14,605 bases of DNA, taken from assembly GCA_036524675.1 (NCBI GenBank), contig DATDBU010000157.1, forward strand, positions 1 to 14,605, given 5' to 3'. The notes beneath the pieces are model-generated. The model was not told the DNA's origin. It saw only the letters and a program-made list of their open reading frames with translations, and made no database searches. A program made the translations under genes and the position numbers. Below, one piece after another: positions 14,515 through 14,605 of the stretch (position 1 is its first letter; each line of letters begins with the position of its first letter). Origin of the DNA: DATDAW01 sp036524675 (GTDB lineage Bacteria; Verrucomicrobiota; Verrucomicrobiia; Chthoniobacterales; DASVRZ01).

Positions 14515-14605
14515 AGAGCGTGTGAATAATTCGCTCGATTCGTCGCAACCGCCCGCCGTTCCTTACACCGGCCCTACCGAAAGTGTTCTGCCTGCAAGTG
14601 ATTCG
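14515..14605 (-). promoter_or_regulatory. Upstream region of the dehydrogenase gene with a possible partial repeat
   Basis: It should carry the promoter and leader of the minus-strand pair. Read on the minus strand it contains ggtagggccgg and ggcgggcggtt (complement of about 14549-14581), which recall the ggtagggcggtt arms of the element at 13554 but do not form a clean hairpin. The window ends here, so the extent is unknown. Confidence 0.35.

Noticed and set aside
1..14605. CRISPR arrays, tRNA or rRNA genes, integrase or attachment sites
   Set aside because: No regularly spaced direct repeats, cloverleaf-like segments, rRNA signatures or site-specific recombinase motifs were found; the repeats present are palindromic and dispersed.

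Overview
The window looks like chromosomal DNA from a Verrucomicrobiota bacterium, probably of the Pedosphaera/Limisphaera type. This is inferred from a PEP-CTERM secreted protein, a DUF1349 gene, GC in the high 50s by eye, weak Shine-Dalgarno signals, and many palindromic intergenic repeats built on a short core beginning agcgcgaagcgcc. No rRNA, tRNA, CRISPR array or intact mobile element was seen.

Left part (1-5782). The window opens with the last 30 codons of a DJ-1/PfpI-type protein. A gap of about 650 bp follows. It holds a decayed REP-associated (Y1, HUH) transposase, reading leftward, flanked by two inverted copies of a REP-like repeat. Next is an AraC-family regulator on the minus strand, divergent from a plus-strand run of four genes: an aldo/keto reductase, a second aldo/keto reductase very like L-glyceraldehyde-3-phosphate reductase (YghZ), a WrbA/flavodoxin-like protein, and a trypsin-like PDZ protease of the DegP/HtrA type with no visible signal peptide. 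A strong terminator hairpin closes the run at 5848-5882. The layout suggests an AraC-controlled redox or carbonyl-metabolism cluster.

Middle part (5783-10116). A gap of about 950 bp is filled with compound palindromes and another REP-core copy. It is followed by a PEP-CTERM exported protein with an unusually long N-terminal extension, then a BadF/N-acetylglucosamine-kinase-like ATPase. A REP doublet comes next, then a DUF1349 gene broken by a frameshift and a small deletion, then about 600 bp of AT-richer DNA with no convincing gene.

Right part (10117-14605). A plus-strand FAD-linked oxidase of the berberine-bridge type converges on a minus-strand pair: a glucose-1-dehydrogenase-like SDR followed by a bacterial glycogen debranching enzyme (GH133). 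The pair suggests glycogen breakdown coupled to glucose oxidation. Palindromic elements sit at the junctions. One of them supplies the debranching enzyme's final residues and stop codon.

The most interesting material is the repeat biology: a dying RAYT/REP unit beside its own repeats, plus a second, structurally related family of paired hairpins (three copies) placed at gene ends.
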